Assembly: GCA_026391315.1 (NCBI GenBank)
Contig: JAPLDT010000099.1
Span: forward strand, 1 to 64,000
Origin: Bacteroidia bacterium
GTDB taxonomy: Bacteria; Bacteroidota; Bacteroidia; Bacteroidales; Prolixibacteraceae
Direction of reading: 5' to 3'
Length of the DNA: 64,000 nt
Shown: in pieces, positions 46,501 to 55,214 of the stretch
Layout of the letters: the number at the start of each line of letters is the position of its first letter
Position numbering within the stretch: the stretch's first letter is position 1
The notes under the pieces: model-generated
What the model saw: only the letters and a program-made list of their open reading frames with translations
What the model was told of the DNA's origin: nothing
Databases searched by the model: none
Program-made: the position numbers and the translations under genes

Positions 46501-46737
46501 AATTTCTGGTTGGTAAAAGGAGGGTTTTTCAAGATCCAGAACGTCGAACTGTCCTATACCCTGCCGGGAAACTCTTTAAAGATTATTGGCGCCAGGGGTA
46601 CAAAATTCTTTGTACGCGGAGCTAATCTTCTCACCATTTCGAAGATCAAAGATGTTGATCCCGAGTCAATCGATTCCGGTGTAGAGACCTATCCTTTGTT
46701 CAAGACCTATTCGGTCGGAATTAAATTAACCTTTTAA
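43561..46737 (+). CDS. Divergent SusC-like TonB-dependent transporter
   Basis: A second SusC-like protein of about 1058 residues from ATG 43561; an upstream TTG inside the SusD stop would add seven residues. The signal peptide ends near AVSLSAQ. The regulatory-like domain is present (LKVTDENGNAFPKAQVIV), but the usual EVVVVGYGT block is replaced by DLVPLPFFEMKKRETTGS, and the plug reads MMYIIDDVPTD in place of PLYVIDGV. The plug end MFGPSAANGIIFVKTKRG and barrel end VGIKLTF are normal. It belongs to the subfamily that accompanies DUF1735-type lipoproteins. Operon with the preceding SusC/D is supported by close spacing. Confidence 0.92.
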   Translation: MSIMRYHNIFLKYRTIGMMLLCIVMAVSLSAQDQKVSKKVKLINVTLKVTDENGNAFPKAQVIVGEGVIHDETDDMGSFTYKGYPDDFVTVSANGYEKSVALAEELAKNGTVRLVRSKLQMTEDDLVPLPFFEMKKRETTGSSDILTSSQLERYPSTDFRNSMTGLGTGVEVREMNGAPGISAEEFTSRNGFSAKMNVYARQMNMMYIIDDVPTDITEMPLDPNEVESVTIVKDIADKAMFGPSAANGIIFVKTKRGKSNERVLNANVEYGTSVIDRFPGWVNGGEYATLNNLARTNEGLTPRYLDTDVSAYAKNNAYDYYHPSVDYRSMMLKNSMSYTRMNLSSSGGNDRVQYFAYLGYNGEGDIYKIGPTADYNRLNARSNIDIKINDFIKVQFNFFGGLSFRRSPNYGYNVNYTNQDAGTNLVLTGIEFPSVLNDITTTPPVAFPVYAAPYDPASGNPPYYGVSSNYSQNPIGNLTANGYYTESGRTGAATTALEFDMRSILPGLKSKSYLAFDAFNQLRVGKAQNYYAYIATPSKTAAGADTILLAKAHDGTQMDDQVLLNEYYYQQMAVYENLSYVKKWDKNDLQLSATYFISKIARSKTEEPQRLQNGVLTGKYTWNDKFIFNGVVNYGGTSAFDRGHRYKFFPSGGFAWVVSEEKFMKNIKSIDYLKLRVQGGILGYESFLAPFSYRDRWNNNNNGTLFGPASTNQWFGNTTETLVYRVSPNRTGNPDITWELRKEFSAGLDGLFFGEKLALELTYYNNLRDGVISQVSSRAPNIAGVSSALPRFNFNKYRYTGIEFGIQYTDKFGKFEYTIGGNGAIQNSKVEKYDEPQYRNAYQIRTGTALDLIMGQTYIGKFATDAEALVVPQLYDQTLHAGDLKYKDNNGDGFIDDSDASPIGHGTPRLFYSANLKLDYKGFELYVMGTGRALYDIMLANQYYWNGWGDNTYSTFVRDNIGGAYPRLTYNKVNNNFVGSNFWLVKGGFFKIQNVELSYTLPGNSLKIIGARGTKFFVRGANLLTISKIKDVDPESIDSGVETYPLFKTYSVGIKLTF

Positions 46738-46749
46738 TTGAAAACCATT

Positions 46750-48558
46750 ATGAAGACAAAAATAATTTTACTATTAGGAGGTATACTGGCAGTGTTCGGA
46801 TACAGTTCATGTACGAAGTACCTGGATGCCTACCCCAACGGCGACAAGTCGTCAGAAGAGATCTTCCAGTACCAGGATATGGTGCAGGGGCTAGTTGGGC
46901 AATGTTATGACAATATGCCAAGAAGTTATAACGACAATGAAGGTGTCCAACTCGATTGGGCCACAGATGATGCTGTTTCTACCAGTCCGACCCAGGCAAC
47001 CAGACGTTTGGCTGTTGGCTCGCTAACAACAGGAAGTGACCCGTTCTCAACCTACTGGACCCGCGATTACAACTCCATCAAGCTAGTTAACATGTTTCTG
47101 AAAGACCGGCGTGGTTTCAATACCAAATTTATCGTAACAGCCCGCTGGGACAGTTTGGTACGTTACCGCCTGCAGGGTGAAGCCTTTGCACTGCGTGCCT
47201 GGTTTCACTGGGATCTGCTTCAAAAATTTGCCGGAAAAGGTATCAACGGTGGTAAGATGCTTGGAATACCATTGGTTCTTGAACCAATCGACATCACCAA
47301 AGAAGTCAACCTGCCGCGCAATACCTACGATGAGTGTGTGAAACAGATTATTGCGGATTGCGACTCGGCATACAAATATCTTCCGATTGCACACCGCGAC
47401 TTCCTTGTTCCAAATGCCTCTGACCGCGTATATGCCGGTGGCCGCTATTGGGGTAAACTGGATGGTATCACCGCCAGGGCCATCAAATCGAATGTATATC
47501 TGACCTGGGCAAGCCCAAGGTTCAATCCGGCCAACGATGTTTCAAGGTGGGACAGCGCCGCAGCCAATGCCAAGAAGGTGATCGATTTCAAATTGAAAAT
47601 TGACAATGTATCCGGTGGTTTTAATCCGGCAAACGCCATCAACTGGTTCGATCCCAACTCTCCTGAAATAGTTTGGTCTGCGCGCTTTCAGGGTACCAAC
47701 GATGCCATGGAGCGTATGTTCTATCCGGGAGGATTTCAAGGAAATGGTGTGATTGGAGCAACCCAGGAACTGGTCAACACCTTCCCGATGGCCAATGGTT
47801 ATCCTATCACGGATGCGAGAAGCAAGTACGACATTAACAATCCGTACGCCAACCGCGATCCAAGGTTCTACAGCAATATTTTCTACACCAATGTACAAGC
47901 GAAGAAGAACAATACCGGTGTCTTAATGTACACGTTTGAAAACTGGGTCAATGGCGGTAAAGATGCTGCTGGTGTCAAGCCCACCAACAGCCTTACCAAC
48001 TACCACATCAAGAAGAATGTCTACATGGGACTCAACTGGTCGGATGCATCCATAACCAGGGTATCGCATACCAAAATGTTCATCCGGTGGACTCACATGG
48101 TGCTGAACTTTGCCGAAGCGGCCAACAAGGTTGTTGGTCCCAATGATGCAAGTAAATACGGTTTGTCGGCCAAAGCAGCCATGCAATACATCAGAACCAG
48201 AAAGACCTATGACGGTGCGACCATGTACACAGCCGCCAATGATCTCTATCTGAACGAGGTTGCCGGTGATGCCACAAAGTTTGATAATTTTGTGAAAGAT
48301 GAACGAAGAATTGAGACCTGCTTCGAAGGAATGAGGTTTTACGATCTTCGCCGCTGGACAACCAGCCTTACCGAACTGAACAAATCGGTTCACATGGCAG
48401 AGATCACAAAAAATGCCGACGGCACCACATTTTCCTACGTACTGGACAAAGAAGCAGAATCTCGTGCATACAAATCCGCATACCTGCCAATTCCTTATGT
48501 GGAAATATTAAGGATGAGCAAACTGGAGCAGAATGAAGGCTGGGACGGTTGGAAATAA
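46750..48558 (+). CDS. SusD/RagB lipoprotein, second pair
   Basis: A 602-residue lipoprotein partner of the divergent SusC, starting 12 bases after it. ATG 46750 gives the signal peptide ILLLGGILAVFGYSSC with a lipobox Cys; an in-frame TTG four codons earlier is less likely. The SusD core (QGEAFALRAWFHWDLLQKFAG) and C-terminal RagB signature (VKDERRIETCFEGMRFYDLRR) are clear. It should bind the same or a related glycan as the first pair. Confidence 0.94.
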   Translation: MKTKIILLLGGILAVFGYSSCTKYLDAYPNGDKSSEEIFQYQDMVQGLVGQCYDNMPRSYNDNEGVQLDWATDDAVSTSPTQATRRLAVGSLTTGSDPFSTYWTRDYNSIKLVNMFLKDRRGFNTKFIVTARWDSLVRYRLQGEAFALRAWFHWDLLQKFAGKGINGGKMLGIPLVLEPIDITKEVNLPRNTYDECVKQIIADCDSAYKYLPIAHRDFLVPNASDRVYAGGRYWGKLDGITARAIKSNVYLTWASPRFNPANDVSRWDSAAANAKKVIDFKLKIDNVSGGFNPANAINWFDPNSPEIVWSARFQGTNDAMERMFYPGGFQGNGVIGATQELVNTFPMANGYPITDARSKYDINNPYANRDPRFYSNIFYTNVQAKKNNTGVLMYTFENWVNGGKDAAGVKPTNSLTNYHIKKNVYMGLNWSDASITRVSHTKMFIRWTHMVLNFAEAANKVVGPNDASKYGLSAKAAMQYIRTRKTYDGATMYTAANDLYLNEVAGDATKFDNFVKDERRIETCFEGMRFYDLRRWTTSLTELNKSVHMAEITKNADGTTFSYVLDKEAESRAYKSAYLPIPYVEILRMSKLEQNEGWDGWK

Positions 48559-48575
48559 TTAAATACTAGACAGAT

Positions 48576-49547
48576 ATGAAAAAGATAGGAATTGTTTTAA
48601 TGCTCGTTGCAGTCATGGTATCATGCTACAACGATTACATCAGCGATTTTGATTACAATGGAATCTACTTTCCTTACCAGACGGATGTTCGCAGCTTTGT
48701 GGTTGGAGAGGGGATGAAAATTGAGATTGGCGCTGCATTGGGAGGTGTTCGCGAGAATACCAAAGACCGTCAGGTTACCTTTTCGCTCGACAACAGTCTG
48801 GCCAATGCGGCTACACTAACACTGATGAAAGGCGGAGCCCAGTACATCAAGGATGCGGTTGCTCCTGTGACTGCGCTGACTCCCATTCCAACCAGCTATT
48901 ATACCCTGAGCGACAACAGCAAAATGATCATCAAAGCTGGTCAACACATGGGCTCGGTGGTAATGAGAATCGACTCGGCTAAATTCCTGGCCGATCCGAA
49001 TACCCTGTTCGCCAATTACGTGATCCCGTTTTACATGGTCAGCGCTGATGCGGATACCATCCTGTCTACCAAAAGGACAGCTGTTATTGGTCTGAAGTAT
49101 GAAAACATGCTCTTTGGAAAATACTGGCATGGAGGGGTAACTACCGTGAAAGACGCATCCGGAAATACCATTCAAACCCTTGTTTATTACACTGCGGTAA
49201 ACCAGCCTGAAAACAAAGTCTGGACATTGACTACTGTGGCCCCAAACGCACTTTTGGCCAATGGGTATAGTGATCAGACCACTTCAAAAGGTGAAATGAG
49301 GTTAACCCTGGATGGCACCAACATCACTGTTACTACCAATGCCGGGTCGACCAATGTGGTTACAGCGGATGGAGCAAGCACTTTCAATCGGGCTAAATTG
49401 CTCCAAAACAGGAAGATTCTGCTCAATTACAAGTACATCAATGCAGCCGGCAATACCTGTTATGCCAAAGACACCCTTACCTTCCGCAACCGGATCAGGG
49501 ATGGCGTAAACGAATGGCAGGACGAAAATCCGGCTAATTACAAGTAA
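48576..49547 (+). CDS. DUF1735-type surface lipoprotein
   Basis: A 323-residue lipoprotein (signal peptide VLMLVAVMVSC with Cys at about 17). Residues about 30-165 match the BT_3987-like DUF1735 domain (YFPYQTDVRSFVVGEG, SVVMRIDSAKFLADP, YVIPFYMVSADADTI), and residues about 185-320 resemble DUF4361 (NKVWTLTTVAPNALLANG, RIRDGVNEWQDENP). Proteins with this pair sit at the end of SusCD operons and are presumed surface glycan-binding proteins. A strong terminator directly follows. Confidence 0.85.
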   Translation: MKKIGIVLMLVAVMVSCYNDYISDFDYNGIYFPYQTDVRSFVVGEGMKIEIGAALGGVRENTKDRQVTFSLDNSLANAATLTLMKGGAQYIKDAVAPVTALTPIPTSYYTLSDNSKMIIKAGQHMGSVVMRIDSAKFLADPNTLFANYVIPFYMVSADADTILSTKRTAVIGLKYENMLFGKYWHGGVTTVKDASGNTIQTLVYYTAVNQPENKVWTLTTVAPNALLANGYSDQTTSKGEMRLTLDGTNITVTTNAGSTNVVTADGASTFNRAKLLQNRKILLNYKYINAAGNTCYAKDTLTFRNRIRDGVNEWQDENPANYK

Positions 49548-49548
49548 A

Positions 49549-49596
49549 TTGAACAAATAAAAAATCCGGCTGGCGCCGGATTTTTTATTTGTTCAA
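49549..49596. terminator. Bidirectional terminator with 22-bp stem
   Basis: A 22-base arm beginning TTGAACAAAT and ending ATCCGGC (49549-49570) is mirrored exactly at 49575-49596 around loop TGGC, with A and T runs on the two sides. It ends both the DUF1735 operon and the convergent GH5 gene, whose TTA (stop TAA) at 49585-49587 lies inside the stem. Confidence 0.95.
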
Positions 49597-50562
49597 TTTA
49601 CTTAACTTTTCTCTGAGGTATTTTCCAGACTCAGTCAGCTGCTCAATACTCCAGCCGCCTGCAACCGGGGCCCCGGGAAGCATGATGGCCGTGGTTTCAT
49701 TTTTGTCAGTCACATTCCAGGCGACCCAGCTTAGCCGGTTGCCCTCCATCCATTCTACCCATCTGTTGCTCTTTTCCAGGTTGAATTCACCATTCCCGTT
49801 CGATTCACCTACCCCCCACTCCGTCACAAATAGTGGCAAACCAAGCTTCATGGCAGCCTCAGCTTTCGCCCGAAGCTTCTCCTGGTGGTTGGGATCTGAG
49901 GCATAGAAATGGAAAGAATAAACCAGGTTGTCGAATCCCCTGATTGGATCAGCCGCCGCCACATCCACATCCTGGTCCCACTTTGGGGAACCAACCACAA
50001 TGATGTTTTTCTTATCATATTGCCGGATGGTTTTGATCACTTCAACAGAATAACCTTTTACCATTTCCCAGTTTTGCCTGGCCGGTTCATTGAAGATTTC
50101 ATAGATGACATTTGGCACACCGGAATATTTCTGTGCCATCAGGGCAAAAAATGCCTTCGACTCTTCCAGATGTTTCTCGGCATTGTGGTCGTGCCAGTCT
50201 ACAAGCACATAAATGCCCTCAGAGATGGCTTTATCGATCACAATGGTCATCAGCCTTAACTGTTCTTCATTGTTGGCTAAATAGCCTCCTTTGGGTTCCA
50301 CTCCCATCGATGCCCGCAACAATGAAATATGGAAATCTTTGACAAGCCAGCTTACCACTTCCGGATTGTAGTATTTTTTCCCTTGCCACAGGCTCCATGA
50401 CAAGGATATCCCCCTCAACTGCGGAGGCAAACCACCTTTACCGACCATTTGATTGCCCTCCACCTGAAGTGCACCATTCAATTCGACAGGAGATTTAGGC
50501 TGTTGAGCCATTAAGCAGGAACCACAAAGCAACATCCCCGCTGCCAGTATTGATATTTTCAT
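49585..50562 (-). CDS. Secreted GH5 endo-beta-1,4-glucanase-like enzyme
   Basis: A 325-residue glycoside hydrolase family 5 enzyme of the subfamily-2 cellulase style. The signal peptide (ISILAAGMLLCGSCLMAQ) contains a possible lipobox Cys. The TIM barrel carries the acid/base Glu159 in VIYEIFNEP, the nucleophile Glu248 in LFVTEWG, YVLVDWHDH and the aromatic segment RLSWVAWNVTDK. It should cut beta-1,4-glucan or glucomannan internally. The gene sits 11 bases past the stop of the hybrid sensor on the same strand, so they are probably co-transcribed. Confidence 0.93.
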   Translation of the reverse strand: MKISILAAGMLLCGSCLMAQQPKSPVELNGALQVEGNQMVGKGGLPPQLRGISLSWSLWQGKKYYNPEVVSWLVKDFHISLLRASMGVEPKGGYLANNEEQLRLMTIVIDKAISEGIYVLVDWHDHNAEKHLEESKAFFALMAQKYSGVPNVIYEIFNEPARQNWEMVKGYSVEVIKTIRQYDKKNIIVVGSPKWDQDVDVAAADPIRGFDNLVYSFHFYASDPNHQEKLRAKAEAAMKLGLPLFVTEWGVGESNGNGEFNLEKSNRWVEWMEGNRLSWVAWNVTDKNETTAIMLPGAPVAGGWSIEQLTESGKYLREKLSKLNK

Positions 50563-50573
50563 TTTATAACTGA

Positions 50574-53500
50574 TTAATTTTTGATGTATCTTGAAGGAAT
50601 GACACCGAACTCATTTTTAAAATGCTTGCTGAAATATTTCGGATCATTGAACCCAACCTGAAATGCTATTTCCGACACATTCAGCTGGCTTTTGGAAAGC
50701 AGAAGGGCAGCCCTTTTTAACCTCATTGAACGGAGAAACTCTAAGGGTGGTTTACCAGTCAATGCCAAAATTTTCTTATAGAGCAGGGTTCTGCTCATAC
50801 CCAAATCGTGACTCATCATTTCAATTGAATATTCAGTATTGGCTATATTCTTTTCAACCAGATCAAGAACTTTGTGCATAAATAGTTCGTCCAGAGAGGT
50901 AACGGTGATATCTTTGGGTTCAATTTGCAGCTTGTTTTTGAAGACTGTCCTTAAATTGTGCCTCAAAGAAAGAATGTTGTTAATTTTAGCCTCAAGTATT
51001 TGAAAATTAAACGGTTTTATAATGTAGTCATCCGCACCCATCTCAATTCCTTTCAGCTGTTGCTCCTCCGATGATTTGGCAGTTAAAAGGATAAGTGGAA
51101 TATGGCATACACTCTTGTCCGTTTTAATTCTTTCGCACAACTCCAGGCCGTCCATTCCTGGCATCATAATATCGCTGATAATCAAATCCGGCACATATTT
51201 CAATACCAACTCCAGGGCAGCATTACCATTCGAAGCTTCAAGAACTTCAAACTGACCATGCAAATTGTCCTTCAGATAAAAACGAAGATCATCATTATCC
51301 TCGGCAATCAGGATCACAGACCTTCCGCTTACAATGGGTTTCTGATCATTATCAATAGCTATGATCGGTCTATTCCTTATCTCTTCCAAAGGCTGTCCCA
51401 GTGCCTCGATCACCATTCCTGACGCATTTACCGCCAATTTTACCGTAAAGCAACTGCCTTTACCTATTTCGCTTTTGACGGCGATCTCCCCACCATGAAG
51501 TTTGACAAATTCAGCGACCAGGGAGAGACCAATGCCTGTACCCTTTTCGACCAGACCCGTTGTATCCACCTGAAAAAAACGTGTGAAAATTTTATCCAGT
51601 TTGTCTTCAGGTATTCCGATCCCGGTATCAGCTACCTCAATGATCAGAACGGTTGCTGAGTCTGCGCTATTGTACGTGCTTCCATTCGTTTCAACAGATA
51701 GTGTTACAGACACCTGGCCGTTGCCGGGAGTGAATTTAAAAGCATTGGAAAGCAGATTAAAGATTATTTTTTCCAACTTATCCTTGTCAAAATAAGTATT
51801 AAGTTCCCTGATTCCGGATGTAAAGAGCAGTTTAATATGTTTTTGTTCGCTTAGGTAATTGAAGGAAAATACTGACTCTCTGATAAATGAGACAATATCA
51901 CCGAAAAAAGGATCGTAATTGAACCCCTGTACTTCCATTTTTCTAAAGTCGAGCAACTGATTGACCATTTGCAGCAGCCTTCTGGCATTCTGATCAACAA
52001 TCTTTAAATACTTACCCTCCGGCTTTTCATTCAAGGTCAACAACAGCTTATCCACAGGACCCATGATCAGCGTCAGAGGTGTTCTGAATTCATGGGAAAT
52101 ATTTGTAAAAAATTTAATTTTCAATGAGTCTATCTCATGAATATGCTGGGCCTCAATTCGTTCATGCTCGATACGTGTATTGGTTCTTTCGTTGACCAAT
52201 ATTAATCGGCGTAGGAGTAGCAAGACCAGTAAAATGAAGACGGTATACGAAAGATAAGCAAGCAAACTTTTCCAGAATGGCGGGAGAACTACAATAATCA
52301 TCGAGATCTCTTTCCCTGTAGCGTTTTCATTCAGTTCTTTTACCCTAAAAGTGTATGTACCATTATTCAGGTTGGTATAGGTTGCTGAATTATTTTTCCC
52401 CGTAGTAGTAATCCACTGTTTATCAAACCCATCCAATTTATAAGAGTAAATATTTTTTTCAGGAAAAAAATAATTGAGTGCAGTAAATTCAATCGTAAAG
52501 GAATTTTCAACGTATTTTAATGCGATCTTCTCAGTATTAAAAATTGGCTTTTCTAGAAGAATCCGGTTGTTGTATTTCTGTCCGTAATCAATGCTTTTGT
52601 TGAAAATCTTTAAATCCCTGAAGATCATTTTTGAGACAGAACTATCCGATTTTATTTCGTCCGGATAAAAGGCATTGAGGCCATCCGGGCCTCCAAAAAA
52701 AATCTCGCCATCTGAGGTGCAAAGGGCCGACGAACGGTTAAACTCTTTCCCCTGAAGACCATCTGTGATATCGTAGTTATGAAATTTAAAATCAAAACTG
52801 CTTTCATTTTTAACATTTGTCAATTCCATTCTGGAAATTCCATTCTTCGAACTGATCCAAAGGTTTCGGCGCTTGTCCTCCACAATTCCGTGCACACTGT
52901 TTGATGGCAGTCCGTCCCTGACCATAAAATGTCTAAAAGTGCCATTGTTTCTTGAGAACAGGTTAAGACCATTCTTGGTACAAATCCAGAAAAATCCTCT
53001 ACTGTCTTCGAAACAGTTGATCACATTGTTGTCGCTGATAGAATTACTATCATTCTCCTGACTTTGGAAGGTTTTAAATGAATTGTTCCTGTAATTGTAT
53101 GCAGACAAACCATATTCTGTAGTTAACCACAAAATATCGAATTTGTCGCGATAGACAGAGGTAATCATGTCGTAGCAAAGGGAGCTATTTTTTGCAGTGA
53201 AGTAGTCCAATTTTCCTGTCTTTGGATTCAGACGGTTGATCCCGTTACCCCAGGTTCCAGCCCAAATATTGTTTTTCTCATCTTCACAGATTCCATAGAT
53301 TCTGTCATCCGAAATCGAAGTAGTGTCTTCCGATTTATGTTTGTAAACCGTGAATTTACTGGTTATAGGATCATATTTGTTCAAACCCCCAAAATAAGTT
53401 CCGACCCACAATTTTTTAAGGTAATCCATGTAGAGTGAAACAATGATGTTGCTACTTAAAGTATTGTTTGATAAATTATTATGAATAATTCTGGTAATTT

Positions 53501-54764
53501 TTTGTATTTTTCGTTCCAGGTAATTGAGTCCACCTCCATCGGTACCAATCCAGATATTGCCTTTCTCATCTTCTACCAGCGCATTTACATCATTGTTGCT
53601 TATACTATTGAGATCGCCTGACAAGTTTTTGTATATCCTAAATTTGTTGATATTCTTTTTATAATAATTAACTCCCTTTTTGGTCGTTCCAAACCAAACA
53701 ATTCCATCGTTGTCGCAGTAAACAAACGAAAGGCCATCTGATGAAAGTTTCTGCTCATCAAAAGGTTGATGTTTTAAGTTTGTGACATCCCTGGTTTTTT
53801 TGTTGAAGATAAACGCACCGCCCCCATCAGTAGCCACCCAAATTAAGCCATCAGTATTCTGGGAAATTGCCCCGATCCTTTTTAATCTGTCAGTCTCATC
53901 TGTTTTATCTTTAAAATGGTTTTCCCATCTTTCTTTGATTGTATCGAAAAAATATAGTCCAAACAAATTGCCAACCCATAGATCGTTATCAAGATCGACA
54001 AATAGTCTGGTAACACTATAGGCCAATTTGTCAGATTCGTCTGGGATTTTGAAATTTTTCATTCTCCGGCTTTGCGGGTTATATTTGATCAGATAGTCGT
54101 TTTTAGTACCTATCCACATGTTTCCGGTATGATCCTGGACTATAGAACTAATACTATTGAGAGGAGAATTACAGTTTGAGTCATCGATTAATATCCGTTG
54201 GATAGAACCGCGATTGATATCGTTATAAAAGATTCCATTGTTGGTACCAATCCAAATATTTCCATCATGATCTGTAGCCAACGCATTGATATAATAAATG
54301 TCACCGCAGTTAAACGGGGACAAAAAACGATAATCAAAATCCCTGAATTGATACGTTTGACTATTGAGGATACTAACTCCATTGGCAGTTCCAATCCAAA
54401 GGTTCCCTCTTTTATCTTCTGTAATGGCATTAATAGTGTTACTCTTTAACGAACCATTGTCAGACTTATCATTTGTAAAAACCTCAAAATCTGAACCATC
54501 AAACCTATTAAGTCCGGCATTAGTACCAAACCAAACAAATCCTTTGGAGTCGCGATAAATACAATTAATTTGATTTTGAGATAACCCGTTGTTCACATTT
54601 AAATGTGAAAATACATAACGATTTTCCTGACAAAACAGCTTGTTAACTGCCGCCTGAAATATCAAAATTAAGGACAGCGTAATTAAATATCTGCACAGTA
54701 CAGACCTTTGCGGGCTATATAATTTCAGTTTGATCCACCCGATCCTTGAAGCACATTTTCTCAC
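50574..54764 (-). CDS. Hybrid two-component system sensor/regulator (HTCS)
   Basis: A roughly 1396-residue one-protein signalling system. A signal/anchor segment (LITLSLILIFQAAV) is followed by two seven-bladed periplasmic propellers (many GNLWIGT and DGIVWFGT blades), a Y_Y_Y domain (NGTYTFRVKELN), a membrane helix (SYTVFILLVLLLLRR), HisKA with His891 in FTNISHEFRTPLT, HATPase, a receiver with Asp1198 in ISDIMMPGMDG, and a C-terminal AraC-type HTH (SEIAFQVGFNDPKYFSKHF). It senses a glycan fragment in the periplasm and activates PUL genes. GTG 54764 is preferred as start since it lies just before the anchor helix; the frame is open to an ATG at 54962, but the extra 66 residues look non-coding. 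It is divergent from the SusC operon it probably controls. Confidence 0.94.
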   Translation of the reverse strand: MRKCASRIGWIKLKLYSPQRSVLCRYLITLSLILIFQAAVNKLFCQENRYVFSHLNVNNGLSQNQINCIYRDSKGFVWFGTNAGLNRFDGSDFEVFTNDKSDNGSLKSNTINAITEDKRGNLWIGTANGVSILNSQTYQFRDFDYRFLSPFNCGDIYYINALATDHDGNIWIGTNNGIFYNDINRGSIQRILIDDSNCNSPLNSISSIVQDHTGNMWIGTKNDYLIKYNPQSRRMKNFKIPDESDKLAYSVTRLFVDLDNDLWVGNLFGLYFFDTIKERWENHFKDKTDETDRLKRIGAISQNTDGLIWVATDGGGAFIFNKKTRDVTNLKHQPFDEQKLSSDGLSFVYCDNDGIVWFGTTKKGVNYYKKNINKFRIYKNLSGDLNSISNNDVNALVEDEKGNIWIGTDGGGLNYLERKIQKITRIIHNNLSNNTLSSNIIVSLYMDYLKKLWVGTYFGGLNKYDPITSKFTVYKHKSEDTTSISDDRIYGICEDEKNNIWAGTWGNGINRLNPKTGKLDYFTAKNSSLCYDMITSVYRDKFDILWLTTEYGLSAYNYRNNSFKTFQSQENDSNSISDNNVINCFEDSRGFFWICTKNGLNLFSRNNGTFRHFMVRDGLPSNSVHGIVEDKRRNLWISSKNGISRMELTNVKNESSFDFKFHNYDITDGLQGKEFNRSSALCTSDGEIFFGGPDGLNAFYPDEIKSDSSVSKMIFRDLKIFNKSIDYGQKYNNRILLEKPIFNTEKIALKYVENSFTIEFTALNYFFPEKNIYSYKLDGFDKQWITTTGKNNSATYTNLNNGTYTFRVKELNENATGKEISMIIVVLPPFWKSLLAYLSYTVFILLVLLLLRRLILVNERTNTRIEHERIEAQHIHEIDSLKIKFFTNISHEFRTPLTLIMGPVDKLLLTLNEKPEGKYLKIVDQNARRLLQMVNQLLDFRKMEVQGFNYDPFFGDIVSFIRESVFSFNYLSEQKHIKLLFTSGIRELNTYFDKDKLEKIIFNLLSNAFKFTPGNGQVSVTLSVETNGSTYNSADSATVLIIEVADTGIGIPEDKLDKIFTRFFQVDTTGLVEKGTGIGLSLVAEFVKLHGGEIAVKSEIGKGSCFTVKLAVNASGMVIEALGQPLEEIRNRPIIAIDNDQKPIVSGRSVILIAEDNDDLRFYLKDNLHGQFEVLEASNGNAALELVLKYVPDLIISDIMMPGMDGLELCERIKTDKSVCHIPLILLTAKSSEEQQLKGIEMGADDYIIKPFNFQILEAKINNILSLRHNLRTVFKNKLQIEPKDITVTSLDELFMHKVLDLVEKNIANTEYSIEMMSHDLGMSRTLLYKKILALTGKPPLEFLRSMRLKRAALLLSKSQLNVSEIAFQVGFNDPKYFSKHFKNEFGVIPSRYIKN

Positions 54765-55214
54765 TGTTATTAAGGGTACAAAAGTTATTGTCAGTCGGGA
54801 ATACTTACGAATAAGACACCTCCAGAAATCTTTGCAAGTAAAGATATAAAAAGAATAAGCAAAGTACCCATAAAAACACTTTGTAAACAAACTATTACCT
54901 AATCTGCAACAAATGCCCCCCCATGCAGAACATTCGGTTACCCTTTCAAGAACAATCCTCACCCCTATTTGGTAGTGAAACAGGTACTTTTGTTAAAATG
55001 TTTTAACACTTTTCTGATCAAACTACAGAAAATTTCACATTTGTTTTTATGAAGAACAAAAAACACGCTTACCTGCTCATCGAAGGTCTGATATACCTGA
55101 TACTAATTATCGCTATACTAATATTAATCAGCAACTTATGAATTAATGATTTTTCTATGACTAACAAAAAACTGAATTTCCAAAGACGAAGTATTAACAA
55201 TTTATCTAAAATCT
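54765..55214. promoter_or_regulatory. Divergent regulatory region between HTCS and SusC
   Basis: This 450-base stretch separates the minus-strand sensor from the plus-strand SusC gene, so it should hold both promoters and a binding site for the sensor's AraC-type domain. CACATTTG at about 55036 is one mismatch from the -7 consensus but sits next to a small ORF. No clear paired half-sites were recognised by eye. Confidence 0.5.
55049..55141 (+). CDS. Possible 30-aa membrane peptide
   Basis: ATG 55049 opens a 30-codon frame encoding MKNKKHAYLLIEG followed by a pure hydrophobic helix (LIYLILIIAILILI) and ending SNL. The Lys-rich start and single membrane helix are the layout of small membrane proteins or leader peptides. 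It sits 74 bases before the SusC start, in the regulatory region of a PUL. AT-rich DNA makes hydrophobic frames by chance, so it needs expression evidence. Confidence 0.35.
   Translation: MKNKKHAYLLIEGLIYLILIIAILILISNL

Noticed and set aside
54765..54962. Upstream extension of the HTCS to ATG 54962
   Set aside because: The extra 66 residues are Cys- and aromatic-rich, would put the signal anchor far inside the protein and lie where regulatory DNA is expected.
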